A DNA stretch of 64,000 nucleotides from Ptychodera flava (Eukaryota > Hemichordata > Enteropneusta > Ptychoderidae), in the NCBI RefSeq assembly GCF_041260155.1, contig NC_091936.1, forward strand, positions 41,942,963 through 42,006,962, given 5' to 3'. Both the position numbers and the translations under genes were made by a program. Under the pieces are notes generated by a model that worked only from the letters and a program-made list of their open reading frames with translations, was not told the origin of the DNA and searched no databases. Positions 11,801-23,800 of this stretch are shown in pieces (positions within the stretch are counted from its first letter, which is position 1; the number at the start of each line of letters is the position of its first letter).

Positions 11801-14800
11801 CATTTATGCCCATTCCCATGTAGACAAATCCAAAAACACCAGCGGAAAAAAACATTGCTTTAGCAAAACTTACAGGTATTTGTAAAAGTTCAAAGGATTT
11901 ATCCACTTTCCACAATTCCTTCAATCAGTATTTCCTTCTTTATCAGTGACAAGATAAATGAAACAAAAATTCTAACATTCAATTATGTAATAATTTTCAG
12001 GGCAAGGTGTTGTAATGGACAGATGTGTGTACAGTGACTTTGTGTTTCTTGAAGCCATCCTTAAGGAAGGACTCATCAGAAGGCAGTGTAAGTTTACATG
12101 TTGTTTGGAGTCAACAACTCAGTGCCTACATTTAAAAATGTCATGAGAATATAATAACCTTAACATGGTTTTACCAATAATGGAACTTGCTGTGGGAAGA
12201 ACTGAACATTAGGGAAGGTTGTATGTAAAACTGTCCCTATGTCATTTTAAACCATAGATGAATCATATAGTCTTGGTAATGTTTCTTCAACTTCTGTTCC
12301 ATTCTTGGTTACTTTTCAATGCTCTATCCTGCATGGCGTACCATAGTTATGAATATTTGTATCAACTGAGATGGCACTGAAGGTACATTTAGTTTGTGAC
12401 TTAAAAATGAAATACTTAAACTTTTGCTCAAACTTTCCTCAAGCAAACTTTCAACTATAGTCTTTCATAATCAAGAGAAAAAAAAGCAGGTCATCATGCA
12501 AATTTTGGTACTAGAGAAACAAATTACCCAATATTTATCAATATATGACTTTCAAAATGACCCCCATTCCTGTGTTAACTCTATTTAGGTGAGTAGAATT
12601 TCCAATTTTCCCAAAACTTACTTGATGAGAACTTCATTTACTCCATAAGCTTAAAATGAGCCTCACATGTTACAGGACAAAAGAATATTGTAAAAGTTAG
12701 ACTTAATCCCTGAAGGTGATTCTACCTTATGAAAAAAGGTCGTGTCTGGCAATGCAGTACATGTATGATTATATCCATGGAAACCAGAAAGCCACCATTG
12801 CCAGTAGTGCACAGGTACAATGGAAAGTCAATACTATATTATAATCACAAAAACTGTATAATGTATCTTGCTTGTGTTGTCAAAAAAAATGGCTTTGAGT
12901 GGGAAAGTGCAATTATTTTAAGTTGAGCTGAGTCAGAGCTAATTTTCTCAGCTTGTCTTTGCATGGTTGGGTGACATGATCATAGAGGCATGACGTTGTT
13001 TCTGTCAAACAAGAAATATATTGAGGAAATGTATATGCTTTGCAGGTCATGAATACTACAATGAAGTGAAAGGCATTAGCATATGGCGTATCATACCTCC
13101 TCATCTTGTCATCTATCTGGATGCTCCAGTTCGTGTCATACAACAGAGGATTAAAGAGAGGGGAATAGTAAGTTGCCAATTTCAGACTGATAGTGATACT
13201 TTATAAGAATGTTATCGTGTGAAATGTCTCCACATTCTTTGACAAACTCAAATGGTCTTGCAATAGTGTGCATAGAAAACGCATCTACTTTCCAGCCATT
13301 GACAAAACTTAAGTTGCCTTCCAATTCTGTGCATAGAAATGCATCTAGTTTCCAGCCGTTGACAAAACTCAAGTTGTCTTCCAATTCTGTGCATAGAAAA
13401 TGAATCTAGCTTGCAGCCATTGACAAAACTCAAGTTGTCTTCCAATTCTGTGCATAGAAAATGAATCTAGCTTGCAGCCATTGACAAAACTCAAGTTGTC
13501 TTCCAATTCTGTGCATAGAAATGCATCTAGTTTCCAGCCATTGACAAAACTCAAGTTGTCTTCCAATTCTGTGCATAGAAAATGCATCTAGCTTCCAGCC
13601 AGCAAAACACCAGTCTTATTTACATTTAAAGCTGTGATAAACATTACTAGAAAAGATTCCATTTCCAGAAAAAACTCACTTCTTATTTATAATTCTGTCA
13701 CTAGAGAGTAGGGATACAACTATATGTGTTTGATTGACCCTTTTACCCACAAGTAGTTCTTAAATAGGTCTAACTTTGTTGTAAAAAGTAATATTGTTTC
13801 ACCTAACTTTGATTTAAAAAAAAACTTTTTATCAACCATTTTATCTGCAGTTAAAGTTATTTGATCCTATCACTGTGTCTGCCACATTAAACTCTGCTAC
13901 ACACAATGAATTACTCCTGATCTTGTGGCATCTGTCTGTCTCTCCCGTAAACAGCCTTATGAACAGAACATCCAAGACAGCTACCTTGAAGCTTTGGATG
14001 AAGCATATAAGAAGAAGTACCTTACTGAAATGAGTGAAACCTCTGAAATACTTCAGTATGACTGGACCAACTTTGGTGACATAGAAAGGGTATGTATTAT
14101 TTAGATAGAATGCATCACTGCAACAGACTTTTGGTAGTCAACTTTGTATGGTACTTTTGTGGTCTGATGCTAATGTAGACTTTTTTGAAGCTTTTTAAGT
14201 AAAATGTCATGTTTCCAGGCATTTGGTAGTCAACTTTGTATGGTACTTTTGTGGTCTGATGCTAGTGTAGACTTTTTTGAAGCTTGTGAAGTAAAATGTC
14301 ATGTTTTTGTGAAATTCTAAAATTTAATATTCCCTGTTAGCATATGTTATAGTGACCATTTTGAACGTAAAATATTATGAAAATTTTTTGGTAATTTATT
14401 TCTCCAATTCCAAACTTTGCAGTTTGTTACCCCTGTAACATATGCATTATCCCTTGTCAAACCCATTACAATAGGTCAGTTTTGTCAAACACAACCAACA
14501 TGTACTGTTGTGATTGTAATGAGTGGTATTATATGCCAATGTTGGTATAGATCCACATGGAAATATAGAACTTCTTTCGTATAAATACTCTATTACGAAA
14601 TCTGGATTTATAACTAGTGGTATCGGATATTTATGCTGAGCAGCCTACAGATGTAAGACTTGACTTTTACCAATCATTGAACTTGAAGTATTTCCTTTGC
14701 TTTCAATTTCTACAACATGTAGGTAGTTGAAGACATTGATCTACTTGAATTTAAGAACTCACCATGGCTTGAACAAGATGATGTTGCTCTGCACCATTTG

Positions 14801-16244
14801 AGAATCTTGTAAGTAGTTCGCCAGTGTGTCTTTTCAACCTCAAGGTCATCATATCCAAGAGTATGGTTTATGTCATTGTTTAGAGTACTGAGGTTGGACA
14901 CAGACATACCTTTCACCCTTTCTCAACCAACTATGCTTCATCCCCTTTGTTTTCTGTTGAATGGATGGACTTACTCACAGGGGAAGGCAGGGATGCCAAA
15001 GAATTAAAATTGAATAAAGACAATGAGTACAAATAGCAAAATAACAAATAGCAGAATAAAACTCAGGCAAGACTACAGGAAAATGAACCATTGGAATGCA
15101 GATACCATTGTTTACAGAAAAATATGTGAACGTTTTGAAAGATTGTCAATACCTGGTTCCTCCAGAATGACAATATTTATTTATATATGTGTGGATGGAT
15201 AGATGGATGTGTTTACATGTATGCATGAGTGCGTGTGTAGTTATATATGTTTGTGTGTATTCATATGTATGTATATTTATGTATGTATTTTTCATTTATT
15301 AACATTTTGTGTAAAATTCCAGTTGCAGTAACAAGTTCAAAGTCGCCAAGAGTTGTGTGATTCCCAAGTACCTTCCGGAACTCACCATCAGTGCCATGGA
15401 ATTTGATGCTATCAAGCATGAGTATCTGCAGGTCAGTACAAATAGGAATTGCCGTACATGATTTGGGTACATTCCATACATGATTTGGGTACACTCCATA
15501 CATGATTTGGGTATATTTCATACATGATTTGGGTACATTCCATAGATGATTTGGGTACATTCCATACATGATTTGGGTACATTCCACACATGATTTGATC
15601 ATTTGGGTATATTCCATACTTCATGATGTCGTAAAATACATGGAAAAAGATCCTTTGCTTTATTGATAAATACTCTATCTTTGAAATATATAATTTTTGT
15701 CATTGAATGTTGAATATGTTTTTCTGTCTCTTTGAACATAAAGTAGTGTTTCCAGGTAGAGAGTCGGACATTATTGTTCTCCATGGATATAGTTATGTAA
15801 TTCAATGTCTGCCAGGCAGCCATTTATTTACAAAATGTCATATATGCCTGAACCTACTTTGCTCAAAGTTGGTTTGTCCATGCACTATGAGAAACAGATG
15901 AGGGTCAATTAGTTTACCGATGGCAACAAATTTTTGTGTTACAAATGTGTAGATATCAAGAGTAATTACTCATATGAGTGTTGTGCCTTTGCAATGATAT
16001 GCTGGTAAATGTCTTGTTCTGAAAGAAAAGTGTAAGATATATGCAGAAAATAAATGAAGGGCTAGAGAGATATAACCATGTATTATAAAGATGAAATGCA
16101 GAGATTCAAAGTTTTGCAACTCAGGATCTAGGAAGGTCTTCTTTGAATATAATGTAATGGAAATTTCTTTTTTTCTGTCAGCTCCCAAAGATGAAATATG
16201 CCAAGGGCTACAACGAGGGAGAAGGAAGTGTGTTGTGGAAGTAG
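8832..16244 (+). CDS. NDUFA10: NADH:ubiquinone oxidoreductase subunit A10 (complex I 42 kDa subunit), nine exons
   Basis: An accessory subunit of mitochondrial complex I with a deoxynucleoside-kinase fold. Exons: 8832-8948, 10556-10817, 11186-11318, 12001-12087, 13046-13167, 13955-14089, 14723-14808, 15323-15431, 16182-16244; all junctions are GT-AG and phases agree. The predicted length is about 371 aa (human 355). Exon 1 encodes a basic mitochondrial-targeting N-terminus ([15 protein letters not shown]...). Exon 2 carries [13 protein letters not shown] (P-loop, residues 81-88). Later landmarks with clear human matches are [51 protein letters not shown] and the C-terminal SVLWK. The start is the ATG at 8832 in CCAAAATGG. 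Oddity: exon 3 changes frame by two missing bases near 11203-11207, between GNVTPPE and KFYDDP; the summed exon length is also 2 bases short of a multiple of three. This looks like an assembly deletion in an A run. Confidence 0.95.
9442..9540. repeat. perfect 47-bp inverted repeat (5-base spacer) with 10-bp flanking direct repeats
   Basis: Arm 9442-9488 (acaggtacttaaatcaacca and onward) is the exact reverse complement of arm 9494-9540; the spacer is ttatt. The 10-mer GATATAAGAA flanks the structure directly (9433-9442 and 9542-9551), overlapping the first arm by one base. It lies in intron 1 of NDUFA10. It may be a tiny fold-back insertion with a target duplication, or a fold-back sequencing artefact. 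Confidence 0.9.
11093..11116 (+). other. candidate 24-nt in-frame micro-exon of NDUFA10
   Basis: Twenty-four bases lie between a good acceptor (tgctcctttag) and donor (cag/gtacga) in intron 2. With the phase-1 ends of the flanking exons it would add AWRRKETG between FTG and NVTPPE without changing frame. Human NDUFA10 has no counterpart at this place, so it may be a rare cassette or chance. Confidence 0.3.
11378..11640 (-). mobile_element. tRNA-derived SINE-like element with (TAAA)n tail
   Basis: Read on the minus strand it has a tRNA-like head with GGTCTCACTATCAGAGGGTA and a B-box-like GTGAGTTCAAGACC, a middle part with TTGTGCCCTTAAGCAAGGCA, and an AAATAAATAAAT tail (on the + strand this is the ttta repeat at 11378-11415). 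The CCTTAAGCAAGGCACTT segment resembles the conserved middle of Deu-type deuterostome SINEs, but that link is tentative. It is located in NDUFA10 intron 3. Confidence 0.65.
12378..12729 (-). mobile_element. MITE family 1 copy in NDUFA10 intron 4
   Basis: A diverged reverse-orientation copy. Shared blocks are aaacttttgctcaaactttc, ggtactagagaaacaaatta and the end aggtgattctacctta. Confidence 0.7.
13262..13605. repeat. minisatellite, about 61 bp x 5-6, in NDUFA10 intron 5
   Basis: The unit includes ccattgacaaaactcaagtt followed by gtcttccaattctgtgcata gaaa. Units are nearly identical, so the array is young or homogenised. It creates spurious open frames on both strands. Confidence 0.9.
14129..14310. 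repeat. tandem duplication, 2 x 91 bp, NDUFA10 intron 6
   Basis: The block tttggtagtcaactttgtat through aagtaaaatgtcatgttt occurs twice in tandem, with very few differences. Confidence 0.9.
14325..14425 (+). mobile_element. MITE family 1 fragment
   Basis: Matches the middle of the family: agtgaccattttgaacgtaa, then ggtaatttatttctccaatt ccaaactttgcag. The ends are missing. Confidence 0.5.
15450..15615. repeat. minisatellite, about 22 bp x 7, NDUFA10 intron 8
   Basis: The unit is acatgatttgggtacattcc plus at, starting about 18 bases after the exon 8 donor. Confidence 0.9.
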
Positions 16245-17053
16245 TTTTATTGAAGGCTATTCTTTTGTAAATGGAATGTATTTTTTTGTTCTAAAAATAT
16301 TTTAACAGTTTCAGCTTTGTCAGATTTGCATGATAGCGAAATATTTTTCAAGAAATGTTATGTAAGAAGGGTGTGTCCTAAAAAATATATGAAAACTTAT
16401 ATGAGGTATAGATGGTCATATTTCAACTATAGTACAGATATCAGCTAATACTGTGCTTTGATCGATAACCAGTCTCTTTCAGTGGTTACATGAGTTTTGA
16501 CAATGAGTGTCATCAACTATCCATGAAATATGGAATATGTCATTTGTAATCTGTGCTCCGACGCTGACATTGGAATTCAAATACTGAAATTTTACGGAAC
16601 TACTGCCACATGTAAATTTGATTGCAGAGGCATTCCTAACACCGTTACAATGCTTTGTTCAGTAGCAAAGTTGCTAACTGTTTCTTTAAATTATGTTGTG
16701 ACGTGTCAGAGAAAATTGTCCTTCTCCATACTTTATCATTGAATTTGTCCAAGAGAAGTATAAAGTTTATTATAAACACATTGAAATATCAGATTCTTCC
16801 AATGTTAACAACAAGAGAGGATGTGATGTCTACATCCATAGGACTTTTCACCCATCTTTTGTTACAGAAGAATGATAACGGTGAATGCTCGACAAGATTT
16901 TCACAAGCATAGTGTAGTCTGACAAAGAAGTGTTACTGTATTTGTGTTGTCAGTTGTTGGTTGTAAATACGCTACCTGACATAGTCAGCATCTGGCTTTA
17001 GGGTCGGTTAAATTTCACATTTTGCTGACGTTTGTCGCCTTTCAAAGTCATAC

Positions 17054-17059
17054 AATAAA
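17054..17059 (+). other. poly(A) signal candidate of NDUFA10
   Basis: AATAAA lies 0.8 kb after the stop codon. It implies a 3' UTR of about 0.83 kb and leaves roughly 0.8 kb to the next start codon. Confidence 0.5.
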
Positions 17060-17852
17060 AGATGAAAACTTACTGGAATTGTTTTTGTTTTTTTTTATAC
17101 TGTGAGAATTTCTTTCCGTCTATAAATTTCCTTCTGTGGTATAAAATCCTACCAATCAACCAATCATGTGGTTGTAGATTTCTTGTAGACCTTGTACACG
17201 ATCACTTTGACATTATTACATTTGTCATTTTACCATGTATGAATTATTTTTGCCCTCAAAAGTGTCTTCTAATTGCGAATATTTGTACAGTCGTAGAAAA
17301 TTTTGAAACGTATGTAGGTGAACACTTTCCAGCAACATAAAATTTTGCTGCTTTCAGAATAGCGCCACCTACGCCTCTTTCGTGAAGTTCAAAGTTCATT
17401 AGGTCATGAGTCATTGACATGGAAGACAGCTGCCTGCCTAAGCCTGCAAAGCCGACCTAAATTTCTCTTTCCTACATTATTTGCCAATGAAAGGTGATGC
17501 TTTTCCGGTTACTTTGAAACCACGATCGTCAATCTTGTGGAGAGTCCTTTCACAAAGTTTGTCATTGTCCGTATATACGAGCGGCGGGCAAGAATTGTCG
17601 ATCCATATGCTGAGCAGGGCGATGCATTCTCCTCAGATTCTGTTGGTGTTGAGTCATGTTTGACCGTGATTTCCATGTCTTGTGCAATACAGCTCGGAAA
17701 GCGGTGATCTTACAGCATACAAACGTATCTTATGAAACAGGGCAATCGGGATGACATAAAAAGCTCAAAGTCCTGTTTCTATTATTGAATACTCAAAGTG
17801 TAGAAGAGTAACATTTTCAGCGTTGCGCGGGATACTGGGGAGTGGGGTTATC

Positions 17853-20800
17853 ATGGCGGAGGCAGAAGTTGCTGTGTCTGAAAGTGGGCTTCTTTCCGCT
17901 CGGGATGGTGAACCCAGGAAGGTCAAAGAGAAATTGTCAGTGTCAAAACAAGCTGGCGGTCTTCCAGAGTATTTTACATGTTCCCTCTATGACAGCAAAG
18001 CAAAAACTCTCATGAAGGGCTTGACTCTGGCATCTTGTCAACCGAATATCAAAGCTGAGGACTTCCAACCTAGCGAGTCGAATGATGAGCAAAGTTCTAC
18101 AGAACAAACAGGTAGGAACAAAAAGAGTAGTCAAGAATTCGATCAGACCTCTCTTCCCTGAAAACATTTCCAATGAGGGGAATCCTCAGAGGAAGCACAT
18201 CAAATCCAATATTGAAGGGGTTCAGGGCCAGGGGAAGGTTGGAGTAATCAAAACGTAGTAAACTACTACAGCCACAGGTAGCATATATTATCTACGTCCT
18301 TGATCCTACAGGAAAATGGAGAAGGTTGGGGGGGGGGCTTAAACTTCAAGAGGACTTCTTTCTGAAACAAAAATTGAGTTAAGAATAGTATGTATCTTTT
18401 ATAGGTACAAAACATGGGAGAAAGATGAGCTTTACACCATGGACCGTGGAGGGACAGTGTTTACTCTGAGCATAGGGGGCTCAGTCTCAAATGTTTTCAT
18501 GTTGTTTGTTTGTTTGTTTACGAACACAGTAACAAAAGAGCTGAAACATGACAATATGTGTTTGATTTAAGTAAAGTAATAAATAAAACATGCAATGTTA
18601 AATGAAAGCCAAGCCAGAACAGCACACACACTCTACCTGAATTATGATTGCCCAGACAAACACATTCAACTTCAAGAGTAACTTTCACCTTGAGATTTTT
18701 TATTTGTGTGGGCAGAGTGATAGTTCAGATAGAGTGCATGCTGTTCTGGCTTTCATTTTACATGTGTTATTTATTGCTTTTCATACAGACATACATCATC
18801 ATGTTGCAGCCATATTGTTATGTACTCTACCTATGTATAAATAGTAAACAAACGAACAACAAGAAAACATTAGAGACTGAGCCCCCTGTCCTCTGAGCTG
18901 GTGCACTCTCTGATCTGCATCAGAGTAATTAATCGAAGCAGAAACTATACAAGCAGCATATCAGTGTATACACTCAGCCTTCCTTGTGTAATGAGTCACC
19001 ATCACACAGTTCCACAGCTCGTAGACATGACCTTTCCCCACCGAGTTTTATGATGGACTATTTGCACTCAACATTGTGAATGTCAATGTACAACACCAAC
19101 CAGGGAAAGTTGTGTGTCATTGAATTGCGGCAAGTGTCTTTTTATTCCCCAGCAAAAAAAATGTAATTTGACTCGAAATGGACAAGTTAATGGTTGCCAT
19201 TCCCCATCTACACAAATCCTTGTAAAGATAAGGATCTTTCTTTATGATCACTGTAGACCCTGAAAAAAGACACCTGACAGAACACATGTTGAAATGATTG
19301 AAAACAATTGAATGTAGATATATTTTCATGGAACAATGATGAATTTCTATCGACAGCTTCCCCCAAGAAACATGTCATCTCTGACAAGATGGCTTGCTCT
19401 ACCTGTGACTGCCTGTTTATGTCAAGAACAGAGCAGGTAAACTCTGACATTCATTATTCTAAGAATAACTGAAGATAGAAATGAATCCTTGTAAAGTTTA
19501 CATGTAAACAATACTAACTTTCTGCAGTGTACCATCAAAACGCCTGATAGTGAACACAGTGTGAAAACCAGTCAGATAAAGCATTGGACCTAAAAATATT
19601 ATAAGAACAATTGTTAGCATCTGTTTTGCAAACTTGCTCAAAAATAATTTATGCTATGTACCATAATTGTTTCTGTTACCATTGTTGGCAAAAATATATC
19701 ATAATACAGAGATAATATTGTTCATAATGAGTACAGATTATATTGCATCAGCGTAATAGCAAAAATATTTGTTTCCTCGCCATTGTTTCGAGATGACACC
19801 ATATATACATATTAATGAATTTACACACATGTTCTTATAACTCTGCGGTTATTTCACATTCTGTTAAAGAGAAAGCACTACAAGTTAGACTGGCATAGGT
19901 TTAATCTGAGGCAAAAAGCGGCAGGTCAACCCAGTGTCACAGAAGAGGCCTTTGAAAGCATGTTAACAGGTAATGTTGTCTGTCTTTTCAAGTCTTGTTC
20001 GGAAATTCTGTATTGTATTGCTTTGATGGTGTATGACTTTGGCACCTATTGATCTTGTAAAATGAAACCAGGCAACAGTATATTCATCCAGGAAGCGTTG
20101 TTAGAAAGGGACTTCTCACAGTCCATGAAAGAAAGTGACTGACTAGTTGCCATTTCAAAAATGATGGTACACAGCAAAACAAATCATAACACAGTAGTGT
20201 TTGGAAAACAAAATCAGTGTTCTAACTTGCTACCGGTAAAATTCTTTTGTGATGGAGATTCAATATTCTCTGAAAGAATGGAGGAAATGTATGCGATATG
20301 CTGACTTACACTTTCAACAGACTAAAATCATCACATGCAAATATGCAAAATTTAAAAATCCATCAATATGTATGGTGTACAGGTATTACGTAGAATACAA
20401 TCTTTGATATAAATAGGGTGCTCAGGTTTGAAAGATCGGGGAAATTTAATTTGTAAGTGAGGCATTGCAGTAACACTTGTGAATTTGATAAACTTTTTAT
20501 ACAGCTTCTGCTACATTTAGGGTCTGAAACACTGGCCTTTATGATGTCTATTTCATTATTTGTTACACAGGTGAAATATCTAGTATATCTGGCAGTGATA
20601 GCAGTAGCAGTGACAGCGAGGACGACGAAAACCAAGATCTTTCTCCGATATCCAAACCTCATAAAATACGGGCATCCTTTCCATCTCGTCTGAAATCTTC
20701 ACCAAACAGCGGAACAGACAGTGAGACTGATGACGATGGGAAACTCAAACAACCAAGAGGTCGGCAGTACCCTAAACTGTATTTCAAGAACAGCAGTGGT

Positions 20801-23800
20801 CAAATTCTCTCCATATACAGGTGTATTATATATGGAAAGAAGGTAAGGAGATTTCAGAGTTGGATCAACAATGAATAATCAGTTTTTGTTGACAATGTGT
20901 GTAGTATACTTTGGTGCACCAGTACAAAGGAAAAGCCCAGACAATTGTTTTAAATTTATAGGAATATGATTATACATGGACAGAATACAACGGCATTTGA
21001 ACTCTATTCAAAATTTAATGCTTTGAAAATTCTTCATAGTTTGTGTCATGTACTTAAAGTTATTTCAAAATACCTCAGGTAAATTATAGACAAATACACA
21101 AATGACAAAAGCACCTTGTAGGTTTCAAGGTGTTCTTCAAGCTAACAATCGTGATTCACTCAAGTGGTAGAACCCACATTCTGAAGCTATCTTATAAGAT
21201 GTCTCACATGTCTGTTGCATCTCATTCTTTACAAACTAGAACGTACCTGTGACTCAGAATGAATTAATTTACAAGACGGAGACTCTCACCCAACAAATGA
21301 AATGGTGTGTGTTGATGGTTGCTGGTGGTCACTTTGCTGGAGCCATATTTGATGGGTGAGTCAATGCCACAGACATTCAGAAACTGACTGAGTCAATGCC
21401 ACAGACATTCAGAACTGACTGAGTCAATGCCACAGACATTCAGAAACTGACTGAGTCAATGCCACGACATTCAGAAACTGACTGAGTCAATGCCACAGAC
21501 ACTCAGAAACTGACTGAGTCAATGCCACAGACACTCAGAAACTGACTGAGTCAATGCCACAGACATTCAGAAACTGACTGAGTCAATGCCACAGACATTC
21601 AGAAACTGACTGAGTCAATGCCACAGACATTCAGAAACTGACTGATATGATGGAAGTGCTGCAGCAACCAAAGTCTCTAAAATCCTCTTTTATCAAGTTA
21701 AATTTGGTGAAAGTCTTTTGTCTGGCTGTGACAATTTTACAAATACACAGAAGAACAACTGAATAAAAGTTTGTGTAAGTTTGATATTTCATACAGAAAT
21801 ACAAGGGATGATGGTGTTACTGTTATATTCCTGATCTGTATTTGAATGATGGAGATCAAACCATGTGGAACAAATATAAGTTAAGATAGAATGTGCCTCA
21901 AGGACAGATATTGGGACTCTCAAATTTTTACAATTCCTTTCTGATCTACCACTTTGTAGGGGCTCATTATGGGGGCCCATTTCAAAGTTCTTGGAGTTAA
22001 GAAACATCTTACCATTTTAGCTTTTCAAAAAATCAAAAATTTTATTGTACCCCATAAAGTTAACACAGGGATGGCAACCATTTTAAATTTCAAATATCGG
22101 TAAATGTTAGGTAGTTCGTTTCTCTAGCACCAAATGTTACTCAGTTACCCCCATTTTGTATTCTTGTTTTGTTAAGAAAATGATCAAAAGTTTCATTAGG
22201 GAAAGTTGGAGCAAAAGTTTGAGCCTCTCACTTTCCAGGTGCAAACTTAAGTGATAAACCACACCAAGTGACAATATACCACAAGATTTTGACCAGTTCA
22301 TAGTATGTGTGGACAAGCGCAGTTCATTATATGTGTGGACAAGCGCAGTTCATGATATGTGTGGACAAGCGCAGTTCATTATATGTGTGGACAAGTGATA
22401 GCCAGTGCATAAATTGAGTGAACTGGTCAAAATCGAGTGGTATACCCATTGCTGAGATGGTATTTGTATTATATCATAATATTGAATTAAAATTCCAGCT
22501 TGAGACATAAAAATGCAGGATTTTCTCCATCTGAAAGCTTGTACCTGTTCCAACATTGCTATATTGCAAATATAGCACGGTTATTGTCACTTCTCAACCA
22601 ATCAGATTGCAGCTTTCACACCACTAATATACTGATATGATAAATACCTTAATACTGCATTGTACTGACTCAAAACAAGCATCTAGGTAGTTAGGAACTG
22701 TATTTTCTCACATTCCTGGCCGCTGGGAGTGCGAGATCGACAGTGTGGGAAAATTCGATCCCACACTCTCAGAAACCGTCCCACACTCTGCAGTAAATAT
22801 TACACAAGCTCTGATTGGATGATAAACAGTCTGTTTTGTTCCATGCGCAAAATGTTATCCAATGACATGACGAATAACACACGGACCAGAACTACAAAGT
22901 AAGCAGGTCAAATTACAGTGGCAGACGATAGAGTTGTCACAATTTTTGATAATATTGTACGTGTCCAATATGAATTGAACGCATTTTGTGGTCATGTGAG
23001 AAAAAGAATCTCACACACCAAGGACCTGGGATCAGATTTCTCACACTCGTTGGGGATATTTTGTATCACACTCGCCTACGGTTCGTGTGAGACAAAATAT
23101 TCCCAACTCGTGTGAGAAATCTGATCCCAGGTCCTTGGAGGTGTGAGATCCCTGGAAGAAAAAGTGATTTCCCAGTGTATTCTGCACTTTGTAATGACTA
23201 ACTTATTGTTGATTAGCTTATTGGTGTTTACATATATGTATGTATATACCGGTACATGTATGTATGACTTCATTTCATCGATCTTCTTTCTTCAACAACT
23301 TGCTTTAGAGAAACTTTGTCTATTCTTTAATTTGTGTGAGCTTTACTTCATCAGTATCTATTTTTAAATTTTGAACTGTTTGTCTGTCACCCACAGAGAA
23401 AAAGTGCTTTTGCACAAACATTCCATCGATACACCGTCAGAGCAAAGCGAGGTTCAGCACAGGGTATCAGAGACAGTCAACAAGGTGGCCATGCTCCAAG
23501 GTATGATTTTACACCTTTTTGCAAATTTGGTACAGTCCTGTCATCGTTTGAGTGACAATGGCGGAGCCAGCTACTGGAAAATAGGAGTTAAAGCCTTAAC
23601 TCCCGCCATAGCATTATTGATATCAACCATATATGAGTGTTTTATACTGTTGATTAGAGGGACAGAATGCCATCTTTCTGCATTGTTTTGATGTATTCTG
23701 TATGGTGTTTGCTGCTGAAACCTGCTTAACTCTATGAGCGCCAAAGTCAATTTTTGTCGAATTTTTGAGAAAATTTTGCTAAAAATGTCGCCAATGAAAT

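Noticed and set aside
13262-13605. Regularly spaced repeats that could suggest a CRISPR array
   Set aside because: The units are contiguous minisatellite copies without unique spacers, in an animal intron. The same applies to 15450-15615 and 21357-21645.
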